33,312 nucleotides of DNA from an uncultured Caldilineales bacterium (GTDB lineage Bacteria; Chloroflexota; Anaerolineae; JAAEKA01), in NCBI GenBank assembly GCA_937907455.1, contig CALESQ010000105.1, forward strand, positions 1 through 33,312, given 5' to 3'. The notes under the pieces are model-generated. The model searched no databases. It worked only from the letters and a program-made list of their open reading frames with translations, and had not been told where the DNA came from. The position numbers and the translations under genes were made by a program. Below, in pieces: positions 33,058-33,312 of the stretch (within the stretch, counting starts at the first letter, position 1; each line of letters starts with the position of its first letter).

Positions 33058-33059
33058 AT
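33032..33059 (+). promoter_or_regulatory. Candidate cassette promoter, copy 2
   Basis: CTGATA (33032-33037), 16-bp spacer, CATAAT (33054-33059), the same arrangement as copy 1 but 65 bp closer to the cassette. Transcription would begin about at the core site 33065-33071. Confidence 0.45.
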
Positions 33060-33064
33060 TACTA

Positions 33065-33071
33065 GTTGGGC
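33065..33071 (+). other. Putative attI core site (GTTRRRY)
   Basis: GTTGGGC fits the integron recombination core GTTRRRY. It lies on the intI-upstream side, between the repeat/promoter region and an AT-rich divergent gene, exactly where attI meets the first cassette. Crossover would fall between G33065 and T33066. Confidence 0.7.
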
Positions 33072-33094
33072 GGCACGCAGAACTCGAGTAATTG

Positions 33095-33312
33095 ATGATG
33101 GATACACAGATGTACGCAAAAATAGTAGCATTTTCAATTATTTTCTTTGTGGGCGTTATTGTTGTATCCCATTTCTATACTCAAACTGCGTATGATTGGA
33201 CTCAAAACACGATAAGTGAATTAGCATCCCAAACTCACAAATATAAATGGATTATGCAATCTGGTTTTATAGGGTTTGGAATTTTATTGAATGCTGGATT
33301 GATAGTTAAGTA
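33095..33312 (+). CDS. First integron cassette gene, DUF998-like membrane protein (truncated by window)
   Basis: An open frame from ATG 33095 (alternatives 33098 and 33110) runs off the window end after 72 codons without a stop. It starts with a hydrophobic helix (IVAFSIIFFVGVIVVSHF), then YDWTQNTISELASQ and KWIMQSGFIGFGILLNAG, a pattern like the N-terminus of DUF998 small membrane proteins. Base composition is strikingly AT-rich (about one third GC by eye) against the chromosome's roughly 60%, as expected of an acquired cassette. It starts 24 nt after the core site and is divergent to intI. Function unknown; its attC would lie beyond the window. No strong Shine-Dalgarno is visible. Confidence 0.7.
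   Translation, partial: MMDTQMYAKIVAFSIIFFVGVIVVSHFYTQTAYDWTQNTISELASQTHKYKWIMQSGFIGFGILLNAGLIVK

Noticed and set aside
1..33312. CRISPR array, rRNA, tRNA or insertion sequence
   Set aside because: No regularly spaced direct repeats with spacers, no cloverleaf-type or rRNA sequence and no transposase seen in any gap.

Overview
The window is about 33.3 kb of GC-rich (roughly 60% by eye) bacterial chromosome carrying 31 protein genes and no rRNA, tRNA, IS element or CRISPR array that I could find. Gene content and style (AsnRS beside a bacterial-type AspRS, LDH-like malate dehydrogenase, DUF1385, PrsW-like protease, sigma70-like TTGnnn-N17-TAnnnT promoters, ATGA gene overlaps) fit a Chloroflexota-type genome (Anaerolineae/Caldilineae area). 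That assignment is inference from gene content only.

Layout. 14-96: three small hairpins in a row. 153-4876 (minus): six-gene, translationally coupled nucleotide-sugar/glycan operon (epimerase, DegT aminotransferase, hexapeptide acyltransferase, deacetylase-like protein, methyltransferase, WbqC) driven by a clear promoter at 4944-4972. 5091-8262 (plus): lipoprotein sulfatase and secreted DUF4139 protein, closed by a strong terminator. 8367-10141 (minus): lower-GC two-gene module, an AAA/ABC-type ATPase plus a DUF4276 TOPRIM-like protein, with its own near-consensus promoter; a candidate defence system. 10372-12279 (plus): DUF1385 membrane protein and malate dehydrogenase. 12629-16567 (plus): era, PrsW-like protease, MFS transporter, sixA. 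16774-17870 (minus): GNAT acetyltransferase and a small lipoprotein. 18050-24477 (plus): DinB-like protein, fused 3-oxoacid CoA-transferase, two AI-2E-family permeases, CPA2 antiporter.

24633-31661 (minus): a single-direction block that reads aspS, NAD-malic enzyme, N4/N6 DNA methyltransferase, BstYI-like restriction endonuclease, asnS, DUF4258, DUF2283. The restriction-modification pair is embedded between housekeeping genes, the methyltransferase start overlapping the malic-enzyme stop. The endonuclease has the BglII/BstYI D-E-Q active site at residues 119/128/130, so the expected target is RGATCY. A by-eye scan suggests that RGATCY is scarce in this window.

31870-33312: the start of a chromosomal integron. 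An IntI-family integrase (minus) carries the IntI-specific insertion. It is followed, divergently, by a 140-bp region with repeated CCGCATA half-sites and two near-identical promoter-like units, a GTTRRRY core site (33065-33071), and the first AT-rich cassette gene, which runs off the window. The integron platform with its duplicated promoter/repeat region is the most unusual structure here, followed by the ATPase-DUF4276 pair and the restriction system wired into the aspS operon.
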